Assembly (NCBI GenBank): GCA_016793465.1
Contig: JAEUJW010000022.1
Location: 62,001-126,000 of the forward strand
Reading direction: 5' to 3'
Length of the DNA: 64,000 nt
Source: Myxococcales bacterium
GTDB lineage: Bacteria > Myxococcota > Polyangia > Nannocystales > Nannocystaceae
Both the position numbers and the translations under genes were made by a program. Below the pieces are notes generated by a model. That model saw only the letters and a list, made by a program, of their open reading frames with translations, was not told where the DNA came from and did no database searches. This document shows, one piece after another, positions 46,903 through 58,523 of this stretch (positions within the stretch are counted from its first letter, which is position 1; the number at the start of each line of letters is the position of its first letter).

Positions 46903-48165
46903 ATGCCTGAACTCCTGCGCCGCAAGACCCCCGCCGACGTCACCGCCACGCGTCGCGCCCCCGTCGACCGCGACACCCTCGCCGCCGCCGCGCGCCTGCT
47001 CGACGAGCTGCACGACGACGACGCCGTCGTCCGCCTCGCCGTCCGCTTCGGCGACCTGCGCCCCGGCGAGGCGGTCGTGCACGACCGCGAGGCCCTCGCC
47101 GCCGCCCACGCGGCCCTCGCCCCGCGCGCGCGCGACGTGCTCGCCCGCACCGCCGCCCGCGTAGCCGCGTTCGCCCGCAGCCAGCGCGCGGCCCTCGGCG
47201 CCGCCGTCCACGCGCTGCCCGGCGGCGCCGCCGGCCACGACCTCGTGCCGGTCGAGCGCGCCGGCTGCTACGCCCCCGGCGGCCGCTTCCCCCTGCCGTC
47301 GTCGGTGCTGATGACGGCGATCACCGCCCGCGTCGCCGGCGTCGACCAGGTCTGGGTCGCCTCGCCGCGCCCGGCCCCCGCCACCCTCGCGGCCGCCCAC
47401 CTCGCCGGCGCCGACGGCCTGCTCGCCCTCGGCGGCGTGCAGGCGATCCATGCCCTCGCCCGCGGCTTCGGCCCCGCCGGCCCCGCCGACGTGATCGCCG
47501 GCCCCGGCAACCGCTGGGTCACCGCCGCCAAGCAGCTGCTCGCCGGCAGCGTCGGCATCGACATGCTCGCCGGCCCGTCCGAGCTCGTCGTGCTCGCCGA
47601 CGACACCGCCGACCCGTCGCTCGTCGCCGCCGACCTGCTCGCCCAGGCCGAGCACGACGACGACGCCCTGCCCGTGCTCGTCACCACCCACGCGCCGCTG
47701 ATCGCCGCCGTCGAGCGCGCGCTCGGCGAGCGCCTCGCCGACCTCGCGACCGCGGCGACCGCCCGCGTCGCCCTCGCCAACGGCTTCTGCGTGCTCGCCG
47801 ACGGCCTCGACGAGGCGCTCGCGGTCGTCGATCGCCTGGCCCCCGAGCACCTCGAGCTCATGCTGCGCGACCCGTCGGCCGCCGCCGCGCGCGTGCGCAA
47901 CGCCGGCGCGCTGTTCCTCGGATCGCTCGCCGCCGAGGTGCTCGGCGACTACGGCGCCGGCCCCAACCACGTGCTGCCGACCGGCGGCACCGCGAGGTTC
48001 ACCGGCGGCCTCAGCGTGCTGACCTTCCTGCGCATGCGCACCTGGCTCCGCATCGACGACCCCGCGGCCGCCGCCCCGCTCGTCGACGACGCGGTCGCCC
48101 TCGCCGACATCGAGGGCCTGCAGGCCCACGCGCGCTCCGCCGCCAGCCGCCGCGCCTCGCGCTGA
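46903..48165 (+). CDS. hisD: Histidinol dehydrogenase
   Basis: A 420-residue zinc- and NAD-dependent enzyme for the last two steps of histidine synthesis. Signature segments are CYAPGGRFPLPSSVLM, GPGNRWVTAAKQLL, IDMLAGPSELVVLAD, LAQAEHDDDA and YGAGPNHVLPTGGTAR. It follows the HisA-HisIE fusion after 105 bases that hold the AT-rich island and a hairpin, so it may have partly independent expression. The order HisI-HisE then HisD is that of the fungal HIS4 polypeptide. No hisC lies in the window. Confidence 0.94.
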   Translation: MPELLRRKTPADVTATRRAPVDRDTLAAAARLLDELHDDDAVVRLAVRFGDLRPGEAVVHDREALAAAHAALAPRARDVLARTAARVAAFARSQRAALGAAVHALPGGAAGHDLVPVERAGCYAPGGRFPLPSSVLMTAITARVAGVDQVWVASPRPAPATLAAAHLAGADGLLALGGVQAIHALARGFGPAGPADVIAGPGNRWVTAAKQLLAGSVGIDMLAGPSELVVLADDTADPSLVAADLLAQAEHDDDALPVLVTTHAPLIAAVERALGERLADLATAATARVALANGFCVLADGLDEALAVVDRLAPEHLELMLRDPSAAAARVRNAGALFLGSLAAEVLGDYGAGPNHVLPTGGTARFTGGLSVLTFLRMRTWLRIDDPAAAAPLVDDAVALADIEGLQAHARSAASRRASR

Positions 48166-48248
48166 TCCGACCGCGTCGCCGCGCGGCGCGGGCGGACGCG
48201 GGCGCCCGGCGACGCCCCGCGGATCGTGCAATGCTCGGGACCCCGCGC

Positions 48249-50927
<2,679 letters not shown>

Positions 50928-50966
50928 TCCGCAGCGTTCGTCACTCGCCCGCGCGGACCCGGCGAG

Positions 50967-50972
50967 TACACT
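50967..50972 (+). promoter_or_regulatory. Putative -10 box of the sigma factor gene
   Basis: TACACT within GCGAGTACACTCGC, ending 9 bases before the GTG start. No clear -35. Confidence 0.4.
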
Positions 50973-50981
50973 CGCCGACGC

Positions 50982-51614
50982 GTGCGCGACGACCCCCAGC
51001 CCACGGACCCCGCCGACGCCGAGGCCGCGCTCGCCGAGGCCGTGCGCGTCAGCCTCGAGTCCGGCGACGTCGACCGCGCCACCACCCTGGTGGTCCAGCA
51101 CTACGGCCCGCAGCTGCTCGGCTACCTGGTCGCCATGACCCGCGTCGAGGCCGACGCCCGCGACGCCTTCTCGCAGTTCTGCGAGGACCTGTGGCGCGGC
51201 CTGCCCGGCTTCCAGTGGCGCTCGTCGCTGCGCACGTGGAGCTACACGCTCGCCCGCAACGCCCTCCACCGCCAGCGCGCCGCGGCCCCCCAGCGCCACG
51301 GCCCCCACCTCGCCCTGTCCGACGCCCCCGAGCTCGGCGCCCTCGCGGCCCGCGCGCGCACCACCACGCTCGAGTCGATGCGCACCGACGCCCGCTCGCG
51401 CCTCGCCGCCCTGCGCGACGCCCTCGACCCCGACGACCGCACCCTGCTGATCCTCCGCGTCGACCGCCGCATGGCCTGGCGCGACATCGCCGAGGTCCTC
51501 GGCGCCGACCTCGACCCCGCCGCCCTGAAGCGCCGCAGCGTCGCCCTGCGCAAGCGGTTCGAGCGCCTGAAGCAGAGCCTCGGCCAGCAGCTCCGCGCCC
51601 GCCGGGACGAGTGA
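50982..51614 (+). CDS. ECF-like RNA polymerase sigma factor
   Basis: A 210-residue protein. The region 2 helix AFSQFCEDLWRGLPGFQWRSS leads into LRTWSYTLARNALHRQRA, the usual sigma 2.3-2.4 pattern. Region 4 has LDPDDRTLLILRVDRRMAWRDIAEVLG. No anti-sigma gene follows; the neighbour upstream is a Ser/Thr kinase, which could regulate it. The start is GTG. Confidence 0.85.
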   Translation: MRDDPQPTDPADAEAALAEAVRVSLESGDVDRATTLVVQHYGPQLLGYLVAMTRVEADARDAFSQFCEDLWRGLPGFQWRSSLRTWSYTLARNALHRQRAAAPQRHGPHLALSDAPELGALAARARTTTLESMRTDARSRLAALRDALDPDDRTLLILRVDRRMAWRDIAEVLGADLDPAALKRRSVALRKRFERLKQSLGQQLRARRDE

Positions 51615-51681
51615 GCCCGCGCGCCACAAAAATTTCGCCGCGCCGCTGTCACATCGCCCCGGTCGCCTCTCTACCGGCTTG

Positions 51682-54348
51682 ATGCCCACCTCGCGCACGA
51701 CCCTAGGTCTCGCCTCCTGCCTCACCCTCGGCGCGACGGCGGCCGCCGCGGCCGCCCCCACGCCGGCCGCCGAGCCCACGCCCAAGGTCGGGTGCGTCGC
51801 CCCGAGCAAGGACACCTGCGTGTCCGAGTCCTACCGCGCGACCTCCTGCTACCAGCAGCACAAGGCGGAGTGCAAGGACATCGTCGAGGCGGCGCTGAAG
51901 GACCACTACCAGCAGAAGCCCGCGCCCTCGCTGAAGATGCTGCGCCCCGAGATGACCGAGATGCCGCAGCACGTCGTGCCCGGCAAGTACTTCGCCTACA
52001 AGAAGCTGCCGGAGATGAAGAAGGCCGGCACCGTCTCGCTCGCCACCACCTACCGCAAGGCCAAAGACCCGCTCGCCGGCATCGCCGGCATGGACATGTC
52101 GTCGACCCCGCCGGTCGACCGCGTCACCAAGGTCGACCCCGACGAGGCCGCCAAGTACCACCGCAACCCGGCCTGGCGGGACAACGGCCCGGCCGTGCGC
52201 TCGTGCAAGGAGTACGCGTACGCCCGCAGCTACAACGGCGCCCGCTTCATCGACGCCGCCTCGGCCTGCAAGGGCGACCGCGAGTGCGTGTTCGCCGTGG
52301 CCTACATGGACGCCCCGGTCGGCATCGCCAGGCACCGCCTCGACGACGAGGACGGGTTCCAGATGACGCGCCAGCTCGACTCGCCGAAGGTCAGCATCCC
52401 CAAGAACGACTTCTTCGTGGGCGCCAAGTTCGTCAAGGCCCGCTCGGCGACCATGCCGAACGGCATGAAGATCGAGGACACCGAGCGCATCGCCCTGCAG
52501 AACGCCCTGAACGCCGGCAGCAACTACTACGCGATCGGCTCCTGCAGCGGCGGCGCGTGCGACGGCACCCGCAAGTTCGCCGGCCAGTGGGACTGGCACA
52601 AGCGCCTCCACGACCGCACCGCCAGCCTCAGCCAGGCCGAGGCCGAGGAGTACGAGCGCCGCCGGGCCAGGATGCGCGCCTTGCTCGAGCAGTGGGGCAC
52701 CGCCGTCAACCGCGAGAAGTCGATGGGCAAGGGCATCACCCTCGAGCAGCAGATCGTGCTGCCGTTCGACATGCGGGCCTACGACCCGTTCGAGCGCTAC
52801 GACCGCGAGCGCGAGATCGTCGAGCACGGCCTCGAGGTCCAGCGCACCTTCAAGCAGAAGTTCGGCGAGGCCGTGGTCAACCTCCCGCGCACCCAGGCGA
52901 TCCAGCAGATCAAGCAGAAGCTGAACATGCAGGGCGCCCTGCCCGATCCCGCCGGCGCCAGCATGGCCGCCGCCCTGCTGGCCGCGCCGGCGCCCAAGCC
53001 CGCGCCCGCGCCCAAACCGGCGCCGCAGGCCAAGGGCAAGGCCGGCCACGCCGGCCCGACCACGACCCCGCTGGCCAACGTCGACCCGGCGGCGTGGACC
53101 GCCGACACCACCATCAGCAAGTGCCTCGGCGAGTCCGACTGGGGCCTCGAGATGATGTTCCAGGGCCCGATCAGCTGCCGCATCGAGGAGCTGCTGATCA
53201 GCGAGTGGCGGCGCAAGGCCGCCGGTCAGAAGAGCTGCCTCGACCTCGGCAACGACGGCTGCGACTGGTCGCCGCAGATGTTCGAGGACGGCGTGCTGTC
53301 CCAGGTCCAGAAGCTCGACATCGCGGTCTCCGACGAGGCCTACTGCAACGCCTACCTCGAGGCCAACACCTTCAAGGACGAGCCCCAGACCGCGACCGTG
53401 ACCCGCGTCAAGGCCCGCCTCGACGAGACCAAGCAGCGCATCGAGCAGGAGCTGAAGGCCGTCAGCATGTACCTGCGCGGCCACGACGAACGCGGCCAGC
53501 GCCTCGGCAAGGACTGGGAGGGCGGCGACTACCTCGGCGACAAGGACTGGTTCGCCGCCGGCTACGACTACGGCGTCGGCTGGGACGTCATGCCCGCGCA
53601 GAAGACCAACAACGGCCTGGTCTGCAAGCTCGAGGGCTCGGCCCACGGCGAGATGGGCTTCGACGCCTGGATCGTCGGCCGCAAGATCCCCGTGGTCGAC
53701 GGCTCGGTGTGGGCCGAGGCCAAGGTCAACAACGGCGGCGAGGGCCGCTTCAACGCCCACCTCGAGATGATGGGCCAGTCGGTGTTCAACACCGACGGCT
53801 GGGACGTCGCCCACACCTTCGAACCCGCCGACGACATGGGCTACGCCATCAAGGTCCCCCCGGGCCTGAAGCCCCGCTTCGACGTCTACGTCGGCGTGCC
53901 CATCTCCGGCCAGATGTGGGGCGAGCTGCTGTTCGGCTCGACCCTCGAGCTCGGCGCCGCCAGCCCCGAGGGCTGCGACCCCGCAAACCCGCGCTTCGCC
54001 GTCGGCGCCCAGTACACCCCGATATTCGGCGCCTTCGGCCTCGGCCAGGTCGGCGTCGGCATCGCCGGCATCGCCAGCGCCGGCATCCGCGCCTCGCTCA
54101 CCCTCATCATGCTCGGCCTGCCCGCCAGCGTCGACATGCAGGCCACCGTCAAGAACGGCGCGCCCAAGGTCAGCTTCGGCTCCGGGCTCGACCTGATGCT
54201 CGTCACCCTCGCCGGCCGCGTCTCGCTCTACGTCGAGTTCCTCATGTTCGACGAGGAGTTCGAGCTGTTCCGCTGGAAGGGCTTCAAGACCGAGGTCCCG
54301 CTGATGCCCCGCCTCACCGCCGACGTCTCGTTCACGGGGTTGAAGTGA
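51682..54348 (+). CDS. Large exported hypothetical protein
   Basis: An 888-residue secreted protein I do not recognise. A signal peptide (LGLASCLTLGATAAAAAA) is followed by a Cys-rich region (VGCVAPSKDTCVSESYRATS), a long charged helical middle (RLHDRTASLSQAEAEEYERR), a Lys/Pro/Ala linker (about 430-455) and a C-terminal beta-rich, Gly-rich part (e.g. GAFGLGQVGVGIAGIASAGI) that may contact a membrane. Its stop overlaps the start of the HEAT lipoprotein (TGATG), so they are translated together. The TTG at 51679 is an alternative start. Confidence 0.7.
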   Translation: MPTSRTTLGLASCLTLGATAAAAAAPTPAAEPTPKVGCVAPSKDTCVSESYRATSCYQQHKAECKDIVEAALKDHYQQKPAPSLKMLRPEMTEMPQHVVPGKYFAYKKLPEMKKAGTVSLATTYRKAKDPLAGIAGMDMSSTPPVDRVTKVDPDEAAKYHRNPAWRDNGPAVRSCKEYAYARSYNGARFIDAASACKGDRECVFAVAYMDAPVGIARHRLDDEDGFQMTRQLDSPKVSIPKNDFFVGAKFVKARSATMPNGMKIEDTERIALQNALNAGSNYYAIGSCSGGACDGTRKFAGQWDWHKRLHDRTASLSQAEAEEYERRRARMRALLEQWGTAVNREKSMGKGITLEQQIVLPFDMRAYDPFERYDREREIVEHGLEVQRTFKQKFGEAVVNLPRTQAIQQIKQKLNMQGALPDPAGASMAAALLAAPAPKPAPAPKPAPQAKGKAGHAGPTTTPLANVDPAAWTADTTISKCLGESDWGLEMMFQGPISCRIEELLISEWRRKAAGQKSCLDLGNDGCDWSPQMFEDGVLSQVQKLDIAVSDEAYCNAYLEANTFKDEPQTATVTRVKARLDETKQRIEQELKAVSMYLRGHDERGQRLGKDWEGGDYLGDKDWFAAGYDYGVGWDVMPAQKTNNGLVCKLEGSAHGEMGFDAWIVGRKIPVVDGSVWAEAKVNNGGEGRFNAHLEMMGQSVFNTDGWDVAHTFEPADDMGYAIKVPPGLKPRFDVYVGVPISGQMWGELLFGSTLELGAASPEGCDPANPRFAVGAQYTPIFGAFGLGQVGVGIAGIASAGIRASLTLIMLGLPASVDMQATVKNGAPKVSFGSGLDLMLVTLAGRVSLYVEFLMFDEEFELFRWKGFKTEVPLMPRLTADVSFTGLK

Positions 54349-56117
54349 TGCCCGCCCTGCTGCGCCGCCTCACCCTGCTCGCCGCCCTCGTCGGCGCCTG
54401 CGGCGAGCCGACCGCCGCGCCCGCGGACCCGCCCGCGCCGGTCGCCGACGCAGCGCGCCTCGAACCCGGCGAGGTCCACCGCTACGCGCTCGAGTGGCGC
54501 ACCCGGGCCACCCGCTCGCTCGCCCGCGGCGGCGTGTCCGGCGGCCTCGAGCTGACCGGCGAGCTCGCCGTCGCCGCCGTCGCCCGCGGCCCCGAGGGCA
54601 CGCGCGTGGCGGCGTGGCTCCCCCGCGTCGACACCGGCGCGATCGTGGTCCAGGGCCAGCCGATCGCCGTCGACCCGGCGGCGCTCGTCGGCCCGCGCGC
54701 CGAGTTCCTGCTCGCCCCCGACGGCGACGTGCGCCGCGTGTTCTTCGCCGCCGACGGCCCGCCGATCTTCCGCGAGCTCATGCTCGGCGTGCTCGCCCGC
54801 CTCGACCTGCGCGGCGCCGGCGAGCCCGGCACGCGCACGGTCCGCGGCGGCCACGGGCTCGCGCTCGCCAGCTACCGCCGCGAGGCCGACGGCGTGGTCC
54901 TGCGCGAGCTCGCCGGCGTGCTGCGCTTCGACACCGTGCCCGGCGCCGCCGTCGACCCCGCGGACCTCACCGCCGCCGGCCGCATCGAGCTCGACGAGCG
55001 CGGCGTGCCCGTGCGCATCGACCTCCACGACGTCGCCCTGCTGCAGGAGGAGCTCGGCCTCGTCGCCGACGACGAGTTCACCGCCGTGCGCACCGCCGTC
55101 GAGCCGGCCGAGGTCGCGGCCCTCGTCGACCCGGTCGAGCTCGACCTCCACGCCGGCCCCGACCTCGAGGCCGCCGCCCGCGAGCTCGACCGCCAGTACG
55201 CCGCCGGCTACACCCTGCACGACCTGGCGCTCGCCATGGACACCATGGACGGCGGCGTGCTGCCCCGCACCGGCGAGGCCTCGCGGGCCGCCGCGGCCCT
55301 GCGCGCCGAGCCCGGGCGCGCCGCCGACCTCGTGCCGCTGATCCGCGCCGCCGGCAAGTCCGGGCGCCAGCTCGGCTTCGACGTCCTGTCCGCCGCCGGC
55401 ACCCCCGAGGCCCAGGCGGTCATGTGCGCCCTGCTGCGCGAGGCCAGCGACGCCGCCTGGCCCGAGCGCGCGCTGCTGGTCCAGCGCTTCGCCTTCGTGC
55501 ACGCGCCGACCGCCGCCAGCGGCGAGCTCATGCTCGAACTCGTGGCCGCGGCCGAGCGCTCCGGCGACCTGCTGCTGCGCCGCGCCGCCCTGTTCCCGCT
55601 CGGCACGGTGGCCGGCCGCGTCGCCGACGGCGCGCTCGCCGAGCGCCTGCACGCGACGCTCGTCGCCCACGCCGGGCACGCCGACGCCGACCTGCGCGCC
55701 GCCGCCGTCGGCGGCCTCGGCAACGCCCGCCGCGCCGACGACCTCCCGCGCCTGCTCGCCGCCCTGTCCGACCCGCACGGCGGCGTGCGCGTCGAGGCCG
55801 CCGCCGGCCTGCGCACGCGCGTCACCCCCGCGGCCACCGAGGCCCTGCTCGCCGCCCTCGCCGACGACGACCCCGCCGTCGCCTCGCGCGCCCTCGTGGT
55901 CCTGCGCAAGCACCACTACCAGGGCAGCCCCGACCCCGCGCTCGTCGAGCGCGCGCGCCTCGGCCGCTACAACCCGCGCCTCGCCCGCGCCCTCGCGTCC
56001 TCGCTGCTCGGCGAGCGCGAGCGCCCCGACGTGCGCGCCGCCCTCGACGCCGTGGCCGCCAGCGCCGACGACCGCCAGCTCGCCGCCGACCTCGGCCTCG
56101 CCGCCGCCCCGCCTTGA
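54348..56117 (+). CDS. HEAT-repeat lipoprotein, possibly vitellogenin-like
   Basis: A 589-residue lipoprotein (lipobox LVGAC). The N-terminal about 250 residues are beta-rich and begin EPGEVHRYALEWRTRATRSL, reminiscent of the N-terminal barrel of vitellogenin-type lipid-transfer proteins. The C-terminal half has HEAT-like helical pairs (LRAAAVGGLGNARRADDLPR, VRVEAAAGLRTRVTPAATEA). That combination suggests lipid or protein binding at the cell surface. The vitellogenin comparison is tentative. It is coupled to the preceding secreted protein by TGATG. Confidence 0.65.
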   Translation: MPALLRRLTLLAALVGACGEPTAAPADPPAPVADAARLEPGEVHRYALEWRTRATRSLARGGVSGGLELTGELAVAAVARGPEGTRVAAWLPRVDTGAIVVQGQPIAVDPAALVGPRAEFLLAPDGDVRRVFFAADGPPIFRELMLGVLARLDLRGAGEPGTRTVRGGHGLALASYRREADGVVLRELAGVLRFDTVPGAAVDPADLTAAGRIELDERGVPVRIDLHDVALLQEELGLVADDEFTAVRTAVEPAEVAALVDPVELDLHAGPDLEAAARELDRQYAAGYTLHDLALAMDTMDGGVLPRTGEASRAAAALRAEPGRAADLVPLIRAAGKSGRQLGFDVLSAAGTPEAQAVMCALLREASDAAWPERALLVQRFAFVHAPTAASGELMLELVAAAERSGDLLLRRAALFPLGTVAGRVADGALAERLHATLVAHAGHADADLRAAAVGGLGNARRADDLPRLLAALSDPHGGVRVEAAAGLRTRVTPAATEALLAALADDDPAVASRALVVLRKHHYQGSPDPALVERARLGRYNPRLARALASSLLGERERPDVRAALDAVAASADDRQLAADLGLAAAPP

Positions 56118-56318
56118 CCTGTCCCTTGGGACATATCCCACACGGACAGCAGCGAGCGCCCGGCGAGCGCGGCCCCGCCTCGACCTGTCCCCCGGGACAT
56201 GTCCCTCACGGCAGCAGCAGCGCGCGCCCGGCGAGCGCGGCCCCGCCTCGACCTGTCCCCCGGGACATGTCCCTCACGGCAGCAGCAGCTCGAGCCCGGC
56301 GAGCGCGGCCCCGCCGAC
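56117..56318. repeat. Three tandem 66-68 bp units spanning a gene 3' end
   Basis: Units start at 56117, 56183 and 56251. Each begins ACCTGTCCCYYGGGACAT (a dispersed-family palindrome), continues CACGG-CAGCAGC and ends GCCCGGCGAGCGCGGCCCCG. The third unit covers the stop codon and last codons of the minus-strand outer-membrane-like gene; the first two are duplicated tails lying beyond it. The first unit starts on the stop codon of the HEAT gene. Confidence 0.82.
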
Positions 56319-57371
56319 CCGCTGCTCGCAGCACACGTCCTGCTTGCCGGCGAAGCTGAAGACCGGCCGCCTGGCGACCAGCGTCAGCTCGAAGCCGAAC
56401 CGCAGCCGCAAGGTCTTGACCAGGCGGATCGACATGGCCGGCCCGAGCGACGCCCCGACCCACGGCAGCGTGTGCCGCTCGCCGTCGCCGTCGACCCGCC
56501 GCCCGCGCACGGCCCCCGCCTGCAGGGTCGCGCAGGCCCCGAGCTCGACCCGCCCGAGCTGCGGGATCCAGCAACCGCGCAGCCCCGCCGCCCCCAGCCA
56601 CATGTTCACCGTGATCGGCGGCTCCATGCCGCTGAGCACGTCGCGCGGCAACAGGAACGTGGCCGTCGCCGCCAGGCTCCACTTCGGCCCGCGGTAGCCG
56701 ATCGCCAGGCGCAGCAGCGCCATCACCGGCCGCACCAGCCCGAGCCCCGCGCCCGCCGTCACGTCGAGCAGCGCCCAGCGGCTGCGCACGTCCTGGCCGC
56801 GCGCGCCCGTCGCCGCCGGCAGCGTCGGCACCGGCGTGGTCTCGCCCGACAGCTGCCCCGTCTTGGCGACCAGCTCGATCTCGTCGACGGCCTCGTTGAG
56901 CAGGCGGGCGCACTGCCCCGACACGAACGTGCGCTCGTGCCGCCCGCCCGGCCCCTGCATGCTCAGGTCGAGCCGCCACCCGCCGCCGAGCTTGGTCGTC
57001 TGCAGGTCCGCCGTCAGCCCCGCGCCGGCCTCGCCCCGCGAGAAGCGCGAGGCGATCAGCGCCTCCACGCCGGCGACCGGGCACATGCGGTGCAGTCGCC
57101 ACGTCACCAACAGACCGTTGTCGGTCGCCGTCCCGCCCTCGGCGATCGGCGCGGTGACCGGCGACGTCGTGCCGTCGACCTGCGGCCGCGACGGCGGCGA
57201 CCGGCCCGGCGACACCGCGCTCGTGCCGGTCGGCGGCGTCATCGTCGGCGGCAGCGTCGTCGTCGCCGTGCCCTGCCCGACCGTCGCCGCGGTCGTGTCG
57301 GGCGTCTGCGCCGCCGCCGGGCCCGCGCTCGCCGCCAGCGCGGCCGCCGTCAGCCACGCCGACCCGCGCAT
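56274..57371 (-). CDS. Exported outer-membrane-like protein
   Basis: A 365-residue protein with a Sec signal (LTAAALAASAGPAAAQ) and a Thr/Pro-rich linker. The rest has alternating amphipathic strands, e.g. WALLDVTAGAGLGLVRPVMA and LRLRFGFELTLVARRP, suggesting a small beta-barrel. Cysteines are few (CCEQ near the end). Function unknown. The start overlaps the stop of the SDR gene (TGATG). The C-terminal codons (GGAALAGLELLLP) are duplicated downstream. Confidence 0.65.
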   Translation of the reverse strand: MRGSAWLTAAALAASAGPAAAQTPDTTAATVGQGTATTTLPPTMTPPTGTSAVSPGRSPPSRPQVDGTTSPVTAPIAEGGTATDNGLLVTWRLHRMCPVAGVEALIASRFSRGEAGAGLTADLQTTKLGGGWRLDLSMQGPGGRHERTFVSGQCARLLNEAVDEIELVAKTGQLSGETTPVPTLPAATGARGQDVRSRWALLDVTAGAGLGLVRPVMALLRLAIGYRGPKWSLAATATFLLPRDVLSGMEPPITVNMWLGAAGLRGCWIPQLGRVELGACATLQAGAVRGRRVDGDGERHTLPWVGASLGPAMSIRLVKTLRLRFGFELTLVARRPVFSFAGKQDVCCEQRVGGAALAGLELLLP

Positions 57372-58369
57372 CACGCCGCCCGGCGCAGCATGCCCGCCGC
57401 CTCGAACCACGCGTAGGTGTCGCGCAGCGTGTCGGCCAGCGGCCGCGGCGCGTAGCCGAGGTCCTGGCGGGCCTTGGCGTTGTCGAACTTGTAGCGGCTC
57501 TGCAGCACCGTCAGCGACTCGTGGGTGTACAGCGGCTCGGCGCGCTGGACCTTGCCGACCGCCGCGAAGAACGGCACCCCGAGGCGGGCCATCCAGATCG
57601 GCGTCGACAGCCGCGGCGGCCGCACCCCGGTGATCGCCTGGGCCGCCGCCGCCAGCTCCGAGATGCGCAGGTGGTTGCCGGTCAGCAGGTAGTTCTCGCC
57701 GACCCGCCCGCGGTCGGCCGCGGCCACCAGCCCGTCGACCACGTCGCGCACGTCGACGAAGTCGAACCCGCCGTCGACGAGGCTCGGCAGCGTGCGGCGC
57801 TGCAGCTGCAGCAGCACCCGGCCCATGCGCGACGGCCCGAAGTCGAACGGCCCGACCACCCCCGACGGGTGCAGGATCACCGCCTCGAGCCCGCGGCCCA
57901 TCACCTCGCGGACCGCCGCCTCGCCGGCCGCCTTCGAGCGGTCGTAGGCGAAGTGCGGCGGGTAGTCGGGCACCCGCGGCCAGCGCTCGTCGATCGTCGG
58001 CGCGTCGCCGCGGCGGTAGAGGTCGAACGCGTGCACCGAGCTGCAGTGCACGAACCGCCGCACGCCGGCCGCGTGGGCCGCCTCGGCCGCGTTCCTCGCG
58101 CCGTCGACGTTGACCGCGCGGACCAGCCCGAGCGGGTCGCCGGTGATCGAGATGACCGCCGCCAGGTGGTAGACCACCTCGGACCCCGCGAACGCCGCGC
58201 GCAGCGAGCCGGCGTCGCGGACATCGCCCTGGACCCGCTCGACGTCGACGCCCTCGAGCGCCCGGGTCCGATCGCGCACGACCACGCGGACCCGGTCGCC
58301 GCGCGCCACCAGCGTGCGTACGAGGTTCGCTCCGACATGACCCGAGGCGCCGGTGACAGTGACCTGCAT
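57371..58369 (-). CDS. NAD(P)-dependent epimerase/dehydratase (extended SDR)
   Basis: A 332-residue Rossmann enzyme. The nucleotide motif is TGASGHVGANL (residues 6-16), and the catalytic pair is in FAYDRSKAAGE (YxxxK). LHPSGVVGPFD and YLLTGNHLRISELA are typical of the dihydroflavonol reductase / 3-beta-HSD-like branch. It probably reduces or epimerises a sugar nucleotide or an isoprenoid/aromatic ketone; the substrate is unknown. Coupled to the outer-membrane-like gene by TGATG. Confidence 0.87.
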   Translation of the reverse strand: MQVTVTGASGHVGANLVRTLVARGDRVRVVVRDRTRALEGVDVERVQGDVRDAGSLRAAFAGSEVVYHLAAVISITGDPLGLVRAVNVDGARNAAEAAHAAGVRRFVHCSSVHAFDLYRRGDAPTIDERWPRVPDYPPHFAYDRSKAAGEAAVREVMGRGLEAVILHPSGVVGPFDFGPSRMGRVLLQLQRRTLPSLVDGGFDFVDVRDVVDGLVAAADRGRVGENYLLTGNHLRISELAAAAQAITGVRPPRLSTPIWMARLGVPFFAAVGKVQRAEPLYTHESLTVLQSRYKFDNAKARQDLGYAPRPLADTLRDTYAWFEAAGMLRRAA

Positions 58370-58523
58370 GGAGCGGCATCCTAGGCCAGCTCGCGTCGCC
58401 TCCCCCGCCGTCATGGCGTGTCCCCGCGCACACGCCCGTCCGCCCCCGCGGCGCCTGCGAGGCGCCTGCGCGCGCATGTGTGCAGATCTAACGATCGGCG
58501 TCCTTTGCTAGCCTGGTGCGGTC

